DNA from: Microbacterium testaceum StLB037
Lineage (GTDB): Bacteria > Actinomycetota > Actinomycetes > Actinomycetales > Microbacteriaceae
Length of the DNA stretch: 64,000 bases
NCBI RefSeq assembly: GCF_000202635.1
Contig: NC_015125.1
Coordinates: 2,170,001-2,234,000 of the forward strand
Direction: 5' to 3'
Shown: in pieces, positions 1-8,200 of the stretch
Layout of the letters: each line of letters opens with the position of its first letter
Position numbering within the stretch: the first letter of the stretch is position 1
Position numbers and translations under genes: made by a program
Notes under the pieces: model-generated
Told to the model about the DNA's origin: nothing
Seen by the model: the letters and a program-made list of their open reading frames with translations, nothing else
Databases searched by the model: none

Positions 1-1
1 C

Positions 2-697
2 GATCCGCTGTTCTGGAACTCATTGTGGGTGACCCTCGAGTACGTCGTCATCAACATCGGCGTGCAGACGGTCCTCGCCGTCGGGATCGCGGTGCTCATG
101 CATCGACTGACCCGATCCGCGGTGATCCGGGGCATCATCCTGCTGCCGTACCTCGTCGCCAACGTCGTCGTCGCCCTCGTGTGGTTCTGGATGATGGACT
201 ACTCGACCGGCATCATCAACGTCTTCCTCGACTTCATCGGGGGCGACCGGATGGCCTTCTTCGGCAACGAGAACCTCGCCATCCCCACGATCGCCCTCAT
301 CAACGTGTGGCGGTACGTCGGCTACACCGCGCTCCTGGTCTTCGCCGGGCTGCAGACCATCCCCGCCCAGCTCTATGAAGCGGCCGCGCTGGACGGCGCA
401 TCCGAGGTGCGCATGTTCCGCTCGATCACCCTGCCGCTGCTGCGTCCGGTGCTCGCGCTGGTGCTCGTGATCACGGTCGTGGGGTCGTTCCAGATCTTCG
501 ACACCGTGGCCGTGACGACCGAAGGCGGTCCGATCAACTCGACGCGCGTCATCTACTACTACATCTACCAACAGGCCTTCGAGCGGTTCGACCTCGGCTA
601 CGCCTCCGCGATGTCCGTCTTCCTCCTGGTGGTGCTCGCGGTCGTCGCGTACTTCCAGCTGAAGATCATGCGCTCCAACTCGTCCGACCTGGCTTAG
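2..697 (+). CDS. Sugar ABC transporter permease, MalF/CUT1 type, 5' end cut by window
   Basis: This is an inner-membrane permease of a carbohydrate uptake (CUT1) ABC transporter. The frame is open from base 2, so the N-terminus lies outside the window; 231 residues are visible. Several hydrophobic membrane segments are present. The cytoplasmic EAA loop (EAAALDGASE...ITLP), which docks the ATPase, is seen near visible residue 125. The gene ends 9 bases before the next permease, which has an AGGAG site in the gap, so the two are co-transcribed with the downstream binding protein and glycosidase. No ATPase gene is adjacent. In actinobacteria such transporters usually share a distant MsiK-type ATPase; that is family knowledge, not seen here. 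The substrate is probably an oligosaccharide released by the hydrolase at 3209. Confidence 0.93.
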   Translation, partial: DPLFWNSLWVTLEYVVINIGVQTVLAVGIAVLMHRLTRSAVIRGIILLPYLVANVVVALVWFWMMDYSTGIINVFLDFIGGDRMAFFGNENLAIPTIALINVWRYVGYTALLVFAGLQTIPAQLYEAAALDGASEVRMFRSITLPLLRPVLALVLVITVVGSFQIFDTVAVTTEGGPINSTRVIYYYIYQQAFERFDLGYASAMSVFLLVVLAVVAYFQLKIMRSNSSDLA

Positions 698-706
698 GAG
701 ATCCCG

Positions 707-1669
707 ATGACCGCTACTGCCACGCCGCCTCGGACCCGCCCGTCGGTGTCCCCGTCGTCCCGCCGAGAGGATCACGCCCCCGTTCGTCGCCCCCGCCGGA
801 TCAACGTCGGTCGACTCGTCGCGTGGGCCGCGCTGATCGTGCTGCTCTTCGTCACGCTCTTCCCCTTCTATTGGATGCTGCGCACCGCCCTGTCGACCAA
901 CACCGCCCTTTACACGAACGCGGGAAGCCTGCTGCCGGTCGAGTTCAGCTGGGGAGGGTTCGCCCGCGTGCTCGGTCTGTCATCGCCCGAGCAGGCTGCT
1001 GCCGAGGGCGGGACGACGGGGTCGATCAATTTCTGGCTGTACCTGCGGAACACCGTCATCGTCGCAACCGTCATCACCGTCGGGCAGGTGCTGTTCTCGT
1101 CGATGGCGGCCTACGCCTTCGCCCGTCTGGAGTGGAAGGGGCGCGATGCTGTCTTCTTCCTCTTCCTGACCGCGCTGATGATCCCGCCGATCTTCGTGCA
1201 GCTGCCGAACTTCATCCTCATCCGCGACCTCGGGCTGCTGAACACCCTGGCCGGCATCATCCTGCCGTTCTTCTTCATGACCCCGTTCGCCATCTTCTTC
1301 ATGCGGCAGTTCTTCCTCGGCATCAGCCGTGAGGTCGAGGAGTCCGCCAAGATCGACGGCGCCGGACACCTGCGCATCTTCTTCCGCATCGTGCTGCCGA
1401 TGTCGTCGACGCCCGTGTTCACGCTCGCGCTGCTGACGTACATCACCGCGTGGGGCGAGTACTTCTGGCCCCTGCTCGTCGGTCGCGCCGACGACTCCCG
1501 GGTGCTCACCGTCGCCCTCGGCATCTTCCGGTCGCAGACACCGCAGACCGGACCGGACTGGGCCGGGTTGATGGCGGGAACCCTCATCGCGGCGCTCCCG
1601 ATCTTCGTCCTGTTCATCCTTTTCGGCCGGAAGCTCGTCGACAACCTCGGCTACTCCGGCATCAAGTAG
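707..1669 (+). CDS. Sugar ABC transporter permease, MalG/CUT1 type
   Basis: This 320-residue second permease pairs with the preceding MalF-like subunit to form the membrane channel of a CUT1 sugar importer. An AGGAG box lies just before the ATG at 707. The first 40 residues are polar, rich in Thr, Pro and Arg, and probably cytoplasmic. About six hydrophobic segments follow. The EAA motif (EESAKIDGAG...IVLP) sits near residue 210, typical for MalG. The C-terminus is normal (DNLGYSGIK). The gene is followed by a GC-rich hairpin and then the lipoprotein gene. Sugar specificity cannot be read from the permease. Confidence 0.95.
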   Translation: MTATATPPRTRPSVSPSSRREDHAPVRRPRRINVGRLVAWAALIVLLFVTLFPFYWMLRTALSTNTALYTNAGSLLPVEFSWGGFARVLGLSSPEQAAAEGGTTGSINFWLYLRNTVIVATVITVGQVLFSSMAAYAFARLEWKGRDAVFFLFLTALMIPPIFVQLPNFILIRDLGLLNTLAGIILPFFFMTPFAIFFMRQFFLGISREVEESAKIDGAGHLRIFFRIVLPMSSTPVFTLALLTYITAWGEYFWPLLVGRADDSRVLTVALGIFRSQTPQTGPDWAGLMAGTLIAALPIFVLFILFGRKLVDNLGYSGIK

Positions 1670-1687
1670 GCCCCCCGGCCCCGAACT

Positions 1688-1717
1688 CCCGCCCGGCGCC
1701 CCGAACCGCCGGGCGGG
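1688..1717 (+). terminator. Hairpin between permease and binding-protein genes
   Basis: Perfect 11-bp arms CCCGCCCGGCG and CGCCGGGCGGG (1688-1698 and 1707-1717) enclose an 8-base loop. There is no U-run. It is more likely an mRNA-stabilising or attenuating stem-loop, setting relative expression of permease and binding protein, than a full terminator. Confidence 0.55.
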
Positions 1718-1753
1718 AACCGCAACGCACCTCCCATCACGAAAGGCACTCCC

Positions 1754-3115
1754 ATGCGCACCACCTCACGCGCGCGCCGCACCGTCGCGGTCGCCGCCCT
1801 CGCCGCAGCGGTTCCCGTCCTCCTCGCCGGCTGCTCGTCCGCGGGCACGGGCGACGGCTCGAACAGCCAGTCGATCACTTATTGGCTCTGGGACAGCAAT
1901 CAGCAGCCGGCCTACCAGCAGTGCGCCGACGACTTCCAGAAGTCCTCCGGCATCTCGGTCAAGATCGAGCAGTACGGATGGGCCGACTACTGGCAGGGCC
2001 TCACCACCGGGTTCGCCTCCGGCACCGCCCCGGACGTCTTCGCCGACCACCTCTCCTATTACCCGGAGTTCGTCTCGCAGGGCCAGCTTCTCGACATCTC
2101 CGACCGCGTCGAGAAGGACGGCCTCGACCTGGGGATCTACCAGGACGGCCTCGCCGAGCTGTGGACCACGCAGGAGGGCGGCCGCTACGGCCTGCCGAAG
2201 GACTTCGACACGGTCGCCACGTTCTACAACGAGAAGATGGTGTCCGACGCCGGGTACACCGCGGACCAGCTCGCCGACCTCGCCTGGAACACGAAGGACG
2301 GCGGGTCCTTCGAGAAGCTCGTCGCACACCTCACGGTGGACCAGAACGGCGTCCGCGGCGACGAGGCGGGCTTCGACAAGTCGAAGGTCGCGGTCTACGG
2401 CCTGGCCCTCAGTGGCAACGGGCTGAACGCCAGCGGGCAGCAGACGTGGTCGCCCTACGCCCTGGGCAACGACTGGTACTACGGCGACAAGACGCCGTGG
2501 ACGAGCTCCTGGAACTTCGGCGACAAGGCCTTCTCCGACACGCTCTCCTGGTACAAGGGCCTCATCGACAAGGGCTACATGCCGAGCGTCGACATCGCGC
2601 TGTCGGAGCAGGACCCGCTGAACGGATACCTCGCCGGTCGCTACGCCCTCGTCACCGACGGCAGCTGGATGAACGGGTCCTACCTCGGCCAGAGCGGCGT
2701 CCCCACCAAGGTCGCCCCGACTCCCGTCGGTCCGAGCGGAGAGCGTGCGAGCCTGTTCAACGGCCTCTCCGACGGCATCTGGGCCGGCAGCAAGAACCAG
2801 GATGCTGCCTGGGAATGGGTGAAGTACCTCGGCTCGGCCGCCTGCCAGGACGTCATCGGTGAAGCCGCCGTCGTCTTCCCCGCGGTCAAGACCTCGACCG
2901 AGAAGGCCGAGGCCGCCTTCACCGCCAAGGGCTGGGACGTCACCGGGTTCACCGAGCAGGTGACCGACGGTACGACCAAGCTCCTTCCGATCGCCGACCA
3001 CTGGTCGGACGTCAACGACACGATGAAGGCCGCGATCGAGTCGTACCTGAAGGGCGCCTCCGACGCGAGCGCACTGAAGGCCGCCAACGACCAGATCAAC
3101 GCCCTCTTCAAGTAA
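1754..3115 (+). CDS. Extracellular sugar-binding lipoprotein (SBP family 1)
   Basis: This 453-residue solute-binding component of the CUT1 importer captures sugar outside the membrane. A GAAAGG site precedes the ATG. The N-terminus has Arg-rich residues, a hydrophobic core and a lipobox LLAGC with the lipidated cysteine at residue 27, followed by a Ser/Gly linker. The mature part is a two-lobed family 1 binding protein. Its early motif ITYWLWDSNQQPAYQ and the aromatic-rich segments (NDWYYGDKTPWTSSW) are typical of oligosaccharide binders. It follows its two permeases and precedes the secreted hydrolase, so it probably binds that enzyme's product. Two strong hairpins flank the gene, as expected where a binding protein must be made in excess. 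Confidence 0.95.
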   Translation: MRTTSRARRTVAVAALAAAVPVLLAGCSSAGTGDGSNSQSITYWLWDSNQQPAYQQCADDFQKSSGISVKIEQYGWADYWQGLTTGFASGTAPDVFADHLSYYPEFVSQGQLLDISDRVEKDGLDLGIYQDGLAELWTTQEGGRYGLPKDFDTVATFYNEKMVSDAGYTADQLADLAWNTKDGGSFEKLVAHLTVDQNGVRGDEAGFDKSKVAVYGLALSGNGLNASGQQTWSPYALGNDWYYGDKTPWTSSWNFGDKAFSDTLSWYKGLIDKGYMPSVDIALSEQDPLNGYLAGRYALVTDGSWMNGSYLGQSGVPTKVAPTPVGPSGERASLFNGLSDGIWAGSKNQDAAWEWVKYLGSAACQDVIGEAAVVFPAVKTSTEKAEAAFTAKGWDVTGFTEQVTDGTTKLLPIADHWSDVNDTMKAAIESYLKGASDASALKAANDQINALFK

Positions 3116-3122
3116 CCACTCC

Positions 3123-3157
3123 GGGGCGCCCCGCACTCGGCATCCGCGGGGCGCCCC
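3123..3157 (+). terminator. GC-rich hairpin after binding-protein gene
   Basis: Arms GGGGCGCCCCGC and GCGGGGCGCCCC (3123-3134 and 3146-3157) form a perfect 12-bp stem with an 11-base loop, 7 bases after the stop. There is no T-tract. It is a likely 3'-protecting hairpin or partial terminator before the glycosidase gene. Confidence 0.6.
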
Positions 3158-3208
3158 GCCACCCGCTCGCCCGCTGTACCTCACCCCACCACGTACGAAG
3201 GAGTACTC

Positions 3209-6097
3209 GTGACCAGTTCCCGCGCGCGCACGCGCGTCACCCGCACGACGGCCTGCACCGCATTGTCCGCGCTGCTGCTGTCGGGTCTCGGCCTCGGTGT
3301 CGCCGCCCCGGCCCACGCCGCGACCGTCGACGTCATCGGCGTCGATTTCAGTAAGACCGACGGCGCTGTCCAGGGCGGCGCCTCCGGCATGCTCTACGGC
3401 CTGTCCGACGACGGCGTCCCCACGGATGCCATCATCGCCGGTGCCCGCCCCACCAACCTCACGCAGAAGGCCCCCCACGGTGCCCAGCACCCCAACGGCG
3501 ACCCGCTGGAGGTCGAGGGCGCGTTCTTCGAGAACGGGGGCAAGTACATCATGACGAACATCCAGGATTACTACCCCGACTGGGCGTACAACGGTGGCAA
3601 GCGTCCCTCCGACTTCAACACATACCTCGACATCGTCCGCAAGGTCGTCAAGAGCATCGTCGACGAGTCGGACCACCCGGAGAAGTACGTCTTCACTCCG
3701 TTCAACGAACCCGACGGCGGCAACTGGTACGCCGACTGGGGCTCGATGAAGGACACCTACCTGCAGGACTGGAAGGCCGTCTACCAGGTCATCAAAGAGG
3801 TCTACCCGGATGCCAAGATCGCCGGCAACGGGGACACCCGGTGGCAGCAGACGCGTACCCGGGACTTCATGACGTATGCCAAGGCGAACAACGTCCTGCC
3901 GGACATCTTCACGTGGCACGAGCTCGGTCGCGGGAGCCTCCAGGACTTCCGCTCGCACCTGGCGGAGTACCGCAAGATCGAGAGCGACCTGGGCATCAGT
4001 CAGCGGCCGGTCAACATCACCGAGTACGCCATGCGGCGCGACATGTCGGTGCCCGGCAACCTCGTGCAGTGGCTGGCGATGTTCGAGGACGAGAAGGTCG
4101 ACGCCGAGACCGCCTACTGGACCTACGCGGGCAATCTCAACGACAACATGGCCAAGAACAACAGTGCCAACGGCGCCTGGTGGCTCCTGAAGTGGTACGG
4201 CGATCTCACCGGGCAGACCGTCGCCGTCACGCCGCCGTCGCTGAACGCCCCCGACACCCTGCAGGGCCTCGGAGCGATCGACACGACGAAGAAGCAGGCG
4301 ACCGTGCTCTTCGGCGGAACCAACAACGCGACCCGCCTCGACCTGTCGGGTCTGGACCCGGCCGTGTTCGGCAACACCGTCGACGTGCAGGTACGCGAGG
4401 CGGAGTGGTCGGGCCAGGAGGGTGAAGCCCAGGCTCCGCCCGTCGTGGTCACCAAGCGCGTCGCCGTCGGCGGCACGATCCAGATCGACGTCCCCAGCAG
4501 CAATCGCCTCGACGCCTATCAGGCGATCATCACCCCGGCCCTGCCGACGCAGCCGGTCGCGGACGCGACCTGGTCGACGAGCATCGAGGCCGAGAACACC
4601 GTCCTGCGCGACGTCACGGCCTACAACCAGGACCCGGCCGCGGACTGGACGTTCTCGGCATCCGGTGGGCGCGATGTGGGCTCGACCAACAAGACGACCT
4701 CGTCGCTGACCTGGACCGTCGACGTTCCCACGACCGGCACGTACCGCTTCGGCGCGATCGCCGGCGTCAACGGGACCAAGGTCGGCCCCGGCAAGCACGC
4801 CCTGTTCGTCGACGGTCAGAACGCCGCGACGATCGAGTACGAGGCGGGCTTCGACTGGAGTTACCGCGGACGCGGGGAGACCACCGTGCAGCTCACGCAG
4901 GGTCGGCACGAGCTGTCCGTGCGCATGAGCGCCGACGGGTCGACGCTCCTCCCGGGATCGGACATCTCCCTCGACCGGTTCGACCTCACCCGCATCGACG
5001 GGCCGGAGACGACCACGTACCCCGCGATCCTCTCGCGCACCAGCGGAACCCTCGACTACGCGAAGGGAGCCGTGACTCTGTCGGGCGACAACACGGCGAC
5101 GTTCTTCCCCTCCGCGCGCGAGACCGGGTACTACGACGTGGCGATCCGCTACACCACCACCGGCGCCGCGGGTCTCGGCGTCACGCTGAACACGCGCAGC
5201 ATCAGCGGGCTGGGAGCCGACAAGGCCGGCACGTGGACCTCGACGGCCCGCGTGCACCTCGCCGAGGGCATCTCGGATCTGCGGATCAGCTCCGCGCAGG
5301 GTGCCGCTGTGCAGTCGGTCACCGTCACGCGAGCCACGGACGGCGATGCGGCGACGGTGCGCGTCGAGGGCGAGGACAGCGCGAAGATCTCGCTGCACGG
5401 CACCGCCCGTCTGGAGACGCCCGGGCAGCCCACGAACGTCTCGGGCAAGCAGCTCGGGTGGCTCGGGGGCGGAGCGGACAACTACGCCACGCTCACCCGT
5501 CCGACGGGTCTCGGAGCGGGAGCGTACGACCTGACGGTGCGGTACTCCAACGCGGAGAAGAACACCGGTCACGCCTACAACACCGACGTGATCACGCGGT
5601 TCCTCGACGTGACGGAGGACGGGGGAACCACCACGCGCGGTGCCTTCCGCAACAACTACACCTGGAAGGGGTTCTGGACCCACACCGTCCCGTTGGATCT
5701 GACGACGGCGAACGGTTCGCTCCGTTTGGGCAACAGCACGGGAAATGCGCCCAACATCGACTGGCTCGCGCTGTCGCCGCTGGTCTCGAAGACCACCAAC
5801 ACGGCCGATGTGCTTCTCAAGGCGGACGCCGCGGCATCCACTCGGAAGCTCGCCGGCAAGGTCTACGTCACGGTCGACGTCACCAACACGTCGTCCGTCG
5901 CCGTCGACGTGCTGATCGAGACCAGCTACGGGAAGAAGACCTTCTCGGCCGTGCAACCCGGCAAGAAGGTCAGCGTCTCGCTCAACACCACCAAGTCCTC
6001 GATCCCCGCGGGGCGAGCGACCATCACGCTGAGCGGCACCGTCAACGGCGTCGCCGCGACGCAACAGCTCACGGCTGCGTACAACGCGCAGAACTGA
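3209..6097 (+). CDS. Secreted multidomain clan GH-A glycoside hydrolase with carbohydrate-binding modules
   Basis: This 962-residue secreted hydrolase starts at GTG 3209 with AAGGAG six bases upstream. A signal peptide ends at AHA (about residue 37). The catalytic part (about 40-340) looks like a (beta/alpha)8 barrel of clan GH-A. FNEPDGG places the acid/base at Glu167 and NITEYAM places the nucleophile at Glu272. Beta-sandwich modules follow: about 345-440, a CBM6/35-like module about 455-590 (IEAENTVLRDV start), a similar region 600-695, another CBM-like module 705-865 (RVEGEDSAKI start), and an Ig-like C-terminal domain from about 870. The GH family is not assigned with certainty; GH39-like or a related uncharacterised family are options. 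It probably releases oligosaccharides for the transporter encoded upstream. There is no LPXTG or dockerin end. Confidence 0.85.
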   Translation: MTSSRARTRVTRTTACTALSALLLSGLGLGVAAPAHAATVDVIGVDFSKTDGAVQGGASGMLYGLSDDGVPTDAIIAGARPTNLTQKAPHGAQHPNGDPLEVEGAFFENGGKYIMTNIQDYYPDWAYNGGKRPSDFNTYLDIVRKVVKSIVDESDHPEKYVFTPFNEPDGGNWYADWGSMKDTYLQDWKAVYQVIKEVYPDAKIAGNGDTRWQQTRTRDFMTYAKANNVLPDIFTWHELGRGSLQDFRSHLAEYRKIESDLGISQRPVNITEYAMRRDMSVPGNLVQWLAMFEDEKVDAETAYWTYAGNLNDNMAKNNSANGAWWLLKWYGDLTGQTVAVTPPSLNAPDTLQGLGAIDTTKKQATVLFGGTNNATRLDLSGLDPAVFGNTVDVQVREAEWSGQEGEAQAPPVVVTKRVAVGGTIQIDVPSSNRLDAYQAIITPALPTQPVADATWSTSIEAENTVLRDVTAYNQDPAADWTFSASGGRDVGSTNKTTSSLTWTVDVPTTGTYRFGAIAGVNGTKVGPGKHALFVDGQNAATIEYEAGFDWSYRGRGETTVQLTQGRHELSVRMSADGSTLLPGSDISLDRFDLTRIDGPETTTYPAILSRTSGTLDYAKGAVTLSGDNTATFFPSARETGYYDVAIRYTTTGAAGLGVTLNTRSISGLGADKAGTWTSTARVHLAEGISDLRISSAQGAAVQSVTVTRATDGDAATVRVEGEDSAKISLHGTARLETPGQPTNVSGKQLGWLGGGADNYATLTRPTGLGAGAYDLTVRYSNAEKNTGHAYNTDVITRFLDVTEDGGTTTRGAFRNNYTWKGFWTHTVPLDLTTANGSLRLGNSTGNAPNIDWLALSPLVSKTTNTADVLLKADAAASTRKLAGKVYVTVDVTNTSSVAVDVLIETSYGKKTFSAVQPGKKVSVSLNTTKSSIPAGRATITLSGTVNGVAATQQLTAAYNAQN

Positions 6098-6102
6098 CAC
6101 CT

Positions 6103-6130
6103 CGGTGGGGGCGGGCGACCGCCCCCACCG
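6103..6130 (+). terminator. Intrinsic hairpin after the glycosidase
   Basis: Perfect 12-bp arms CGGTGGGGGCGG and CCGCCCCCACCG with loop GCGA begin 5 bases after the stop. There is no U-run. It may partially separate the hydrolase from the surface-protein pair. Confidence 0.6.
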
Positions 6131-6152
6131 ACCCCACCCGAAGGGAAGAATC

Positions 6153-6779
6153 ATGCGAACCCACCTCGTGCTGGGCGCGACCGCGCTGACGGCGGCACTC
6201 CTGATCAGCGGCGGATCGGCCGTCGCGGTCGCCGCGCAGCCCGGCACCGACACCGACATCGGCGTCGATGTCGACATCTCGTCTCTCACGTCCCCGGGAG
6301 CGCTCACGATGACCGTCGCTCCCGGTCGCGCGACGCTGACCGAGAACGGCTCCACGGACACCGTGCGGCGATTCACCGGATCGCTTCCGCAGGTCACCGT
6401 CACCGACACCCGCACCCCCGATCAACTGGCCTCCGGAGGATCGTGGTACGTCCTCGGCAGTTCGAGCGCCTTCACCGCCGAGGGGGGCGCCACCATCAGC
6501 GCGGACCACATCGGATGGAGTCCGCGGCTCGTCTCGGGCGACGAAGGTGCGGTGTCCGTCGGCGGAGACGTCGGCACCGCCCTGGATCCGAACACCGGCA
6601 CCGACGCCGCGACGAACCGCGGACTGGTCGACAAGGAACTGCTCTCGCTCGGAGACCCGCAGTCCGTTCCCGACGGAGGGGTGAGTTCGACGGCGACGGC
6701 GGATCTCACCCTGAAGGTGGAGCCCACGGTCAAGGCGGGCACATACTCCGCGGTCATCACCCTGTCCCTCTTCCAGTGA
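6153..6779 (+). CDS. Small secreted WxL-like surface protein
   Basis: This 208-residue exported protein starts at ATG 6153, preceded by GAAGGGA. It has an Ala-rich signal peptide with cleavage predicted near residue 28 (VAVAA|QPG). The mature part is acidic and rich in Thr, Ser, Gly and Val. It ends with TVKAGTYSAVITLSLFQ, which resembles the C-terminal strand pattern of WxL cell-wall proteins (AGTYxxxxTxxL). There is no membrane anchor. The next gene encodes a DUF916-type protein, the usual partner of WxL proteins in Gram-positive bacteria, which supports the assignment. The pair may help hold the upstream hydrolase or its substrate at the surface; this is inference. The canonical Trp-x-Leu motif is not obvious. 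Confidence 0.7.
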   Translation: MRTHLVLGATALTAALLISGGSAVAVAAQPGTDTDIGVDVDISSLTSPGALTMTVAPGRATLTENGSTDTVRRFTGSLPQVTVTDTRTPDQLASGGSWYVLGSSSAFTAEGGATISADHIGWSPRLVSGDEGAVSVGGDVGTALDPNTGTDAATNRGLVDKELLSLGDPQSVPDGGVSSTATADLTLKVEPTVKAGTYSAVITLSLFQ

Positions 6780-6836
6780 TCACCCGATGCGGCGTGCGAG
6801 GTGCCCGCCTCGCGCGCCGCATCGCGAAGGGATCCC

Positions 6837-8138
6837 ATGCGCGCGTTCCTCGGGCGGATTCTTCTGGCAGCGGCGGTAGCGGTCTGCGCGCTGCTGGCGC
6901 CCCCACCTCCCGCTCACGCCGCCGACTCCGTCAGTTGGTCGGTCGAGCCCGTCACCGCAGCCGGTGATGCGACGGGGCATCCGTGGGTGGAGTTGACACT
7001 GGACCCCGGAGCACGTCGGGAGCAGTATTTGCGCGTCACCAACCGCGGTGCTGAGGCGGTCGTGTTCTCCCTGTCGGCCGCGGACGGCTACTTCACCGAT
7101 ACGGGACGGTTCACGATGCTGCCGGCGGGACAGCGCTCAGCAGATGCGGGCACGTGGATCACCCTTCCGGCATCCGTCTCCGTCGACCCGGGTGCCAGCG
7201 TCGTCGTCCCCTTCACGGTGGACGTACCGGCGAACGCCACCCCCGGAGACCACCTCGCCGGTGTCGCCGCGGGCATCTTCTCGGAACAGGACACGGTGGG
7301 CGTCGAGTCTCGGATCGGGTTCAGAGTCCTGACGCGCGTGACCGGAGACGTGGTCCCCGCCGTGAGCACCACGGCGACCGCCGACTACCACCCGCCCTGG
7401 AACCCCTTCCTTCCCGGCCGGCTCGAGGTTCACCTCGCCACCCGGAACACGGGCAATACGCGCCTTTCCGCCGAGAACGAGGTCGCGGTGACCGGACCGC
7501 TCGGGCTCGCGGCCCGCACGAGCCGTTCCGATCCCCTCCCCGAGTTGGCGCCGGGCGACGAAAGGCAGGCGACGGTCACCGTCGACGACGTGTGGCCGCT
7601 CTTCGCGATGACCGCCGTCGTCGCCACGACGGCCGCCGACGCCGGAGGGAACAGCGAGGGGGTGACCGCGGCGACTCGCGTGACTGTGCCGGCGATGCCC
7701 TGGAGTCAGCTCCTCGTCGGGGGCTGCGCCGTGGCGCTCGTCGTGCTCGCTGTGTGGGATCGGCGTCGGCGACGTCGACGCTGGGCGAGCTTGGTGGAGA
7801 AGGCCCGCGAGCAAGGGCGTCGGGATGCCGTATCGGGTGTGTGGAGCGTCGCCGTCGCCGTACTGCTCGCGGCGGGCGTCATGGGGATATCGCCTCCGCC
7901 GGTGCATGCGTCGGAACCCGTCGGCGTCACCGTCGATATCTCGCCGCAGCCCGAGCCGATGCCGCCGTCGATGAGTCCCGGCGGGGGAGCTGCGCTCGCG
8001 CAGACGGGCACTTCTCTTCCCGCGTCGCTTGCGGTCGGGGGGACCGTGATCGTCGCCGCGGGGACGATGTTCTGGACGATCTCTCGACGACGAGACGCCC
8101 GGCGCGCCTCGTCATCACGCGCAGAGTCGGCATCCTGA
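6837..8138 (+). CDS. DUF916 (WxL-partner) surface protein with LAQTG sortase signal
   Basis: This is a 433-residue cell-surface protein. The start at ATG 6837 is preferred over the in-frame ATG at 6801 because GAAGGGA lies just upstream and a signal peptide follows at once (cleavage after AHA, about residue 28). The mature N-terminal half (about 30-280) has the DUF916 pattern (WVELTLDPGARREQYLRVTN; VPFTVDVPANATPGDHLAGV). A membrane segment follows at about 287-307 with a poly-Arg stop. A second hydrophobic stretch (about 335-352) ends in a signal-peptidase-like VHAS. Near the end LAQTG (387-391) precedes a hydrophobic segment and an RRRDARR tail, the layout of a class E sortase (LAXTG) substrate. 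It looks like two surface proteins fused. No sortase gene is in the window. Confidence 0.8.
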   Translation: MRAFLGRILLAAAVAVCALLAPPPPAHAADSVSWSVEPVTAAGDATGHPWVELTLDPGARREQYLRVTNRGAEAVVFSLSAADGYFTDTGRFTMLPAGQRSADAGTWITLPASVSVDPGASVVVPFTVDVPANATPGDHLAGVAAGIFSEQDTVGVESRIGFRVLTRVTGDVVPAVSTTATADYHPPWNPFLPGRLEVHLATRNTGNTRLSAENEVAVTGPLGLAARTSRSDPLPELAPGDERQATVTVDDVWPLFAMTAVVATTAADAGGNSEGVTAATRVTVPAMPWSQLLVGGCAVALVVLAVWDRRRRRRRWASLVEKAREQGRRDAVSGVWSVAVAVLLAAGVMGISPPPVHASEPVGVTVDISPQPEPMPPSMSPGGGAALAQTGTSLPASLAVGGTVIVAAGTMFWTISRRRDARRASSSRAESAS

Positions 8139-8159
8139 TCCGTGGCGACGGAGCCTCGA

Positions 8160-8190
8160 GGGTCGCCCGGCGGTGAACCACCCGGGACCC
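8160..8190. terminator. Probable bidirectional terminator between convergent genes
   Basis: GGGT-CG-CCCGG pairs with CCGGG-ACCC around an 11-base loop, with a 2-base bulge. It lies between the + strand DUF916 gene (stop 8138) and the - strand gene ending at 8201. There is no clear T-tract on either side. Confidence 0.4.
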
Positions 8191-8200
8191 GCCCGTGAAC

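Noticed and set aside
1766..6415. Very long open frame on the - strand (about 1549 codons) opposite the binding-protein and hydrolase genes
   Set aside because: It is antisense to well-supported genes, rich in Arg, Gly, Val and Asp as expected of the complementary frame of high-GC coding DNA, and has no recognisable domain.
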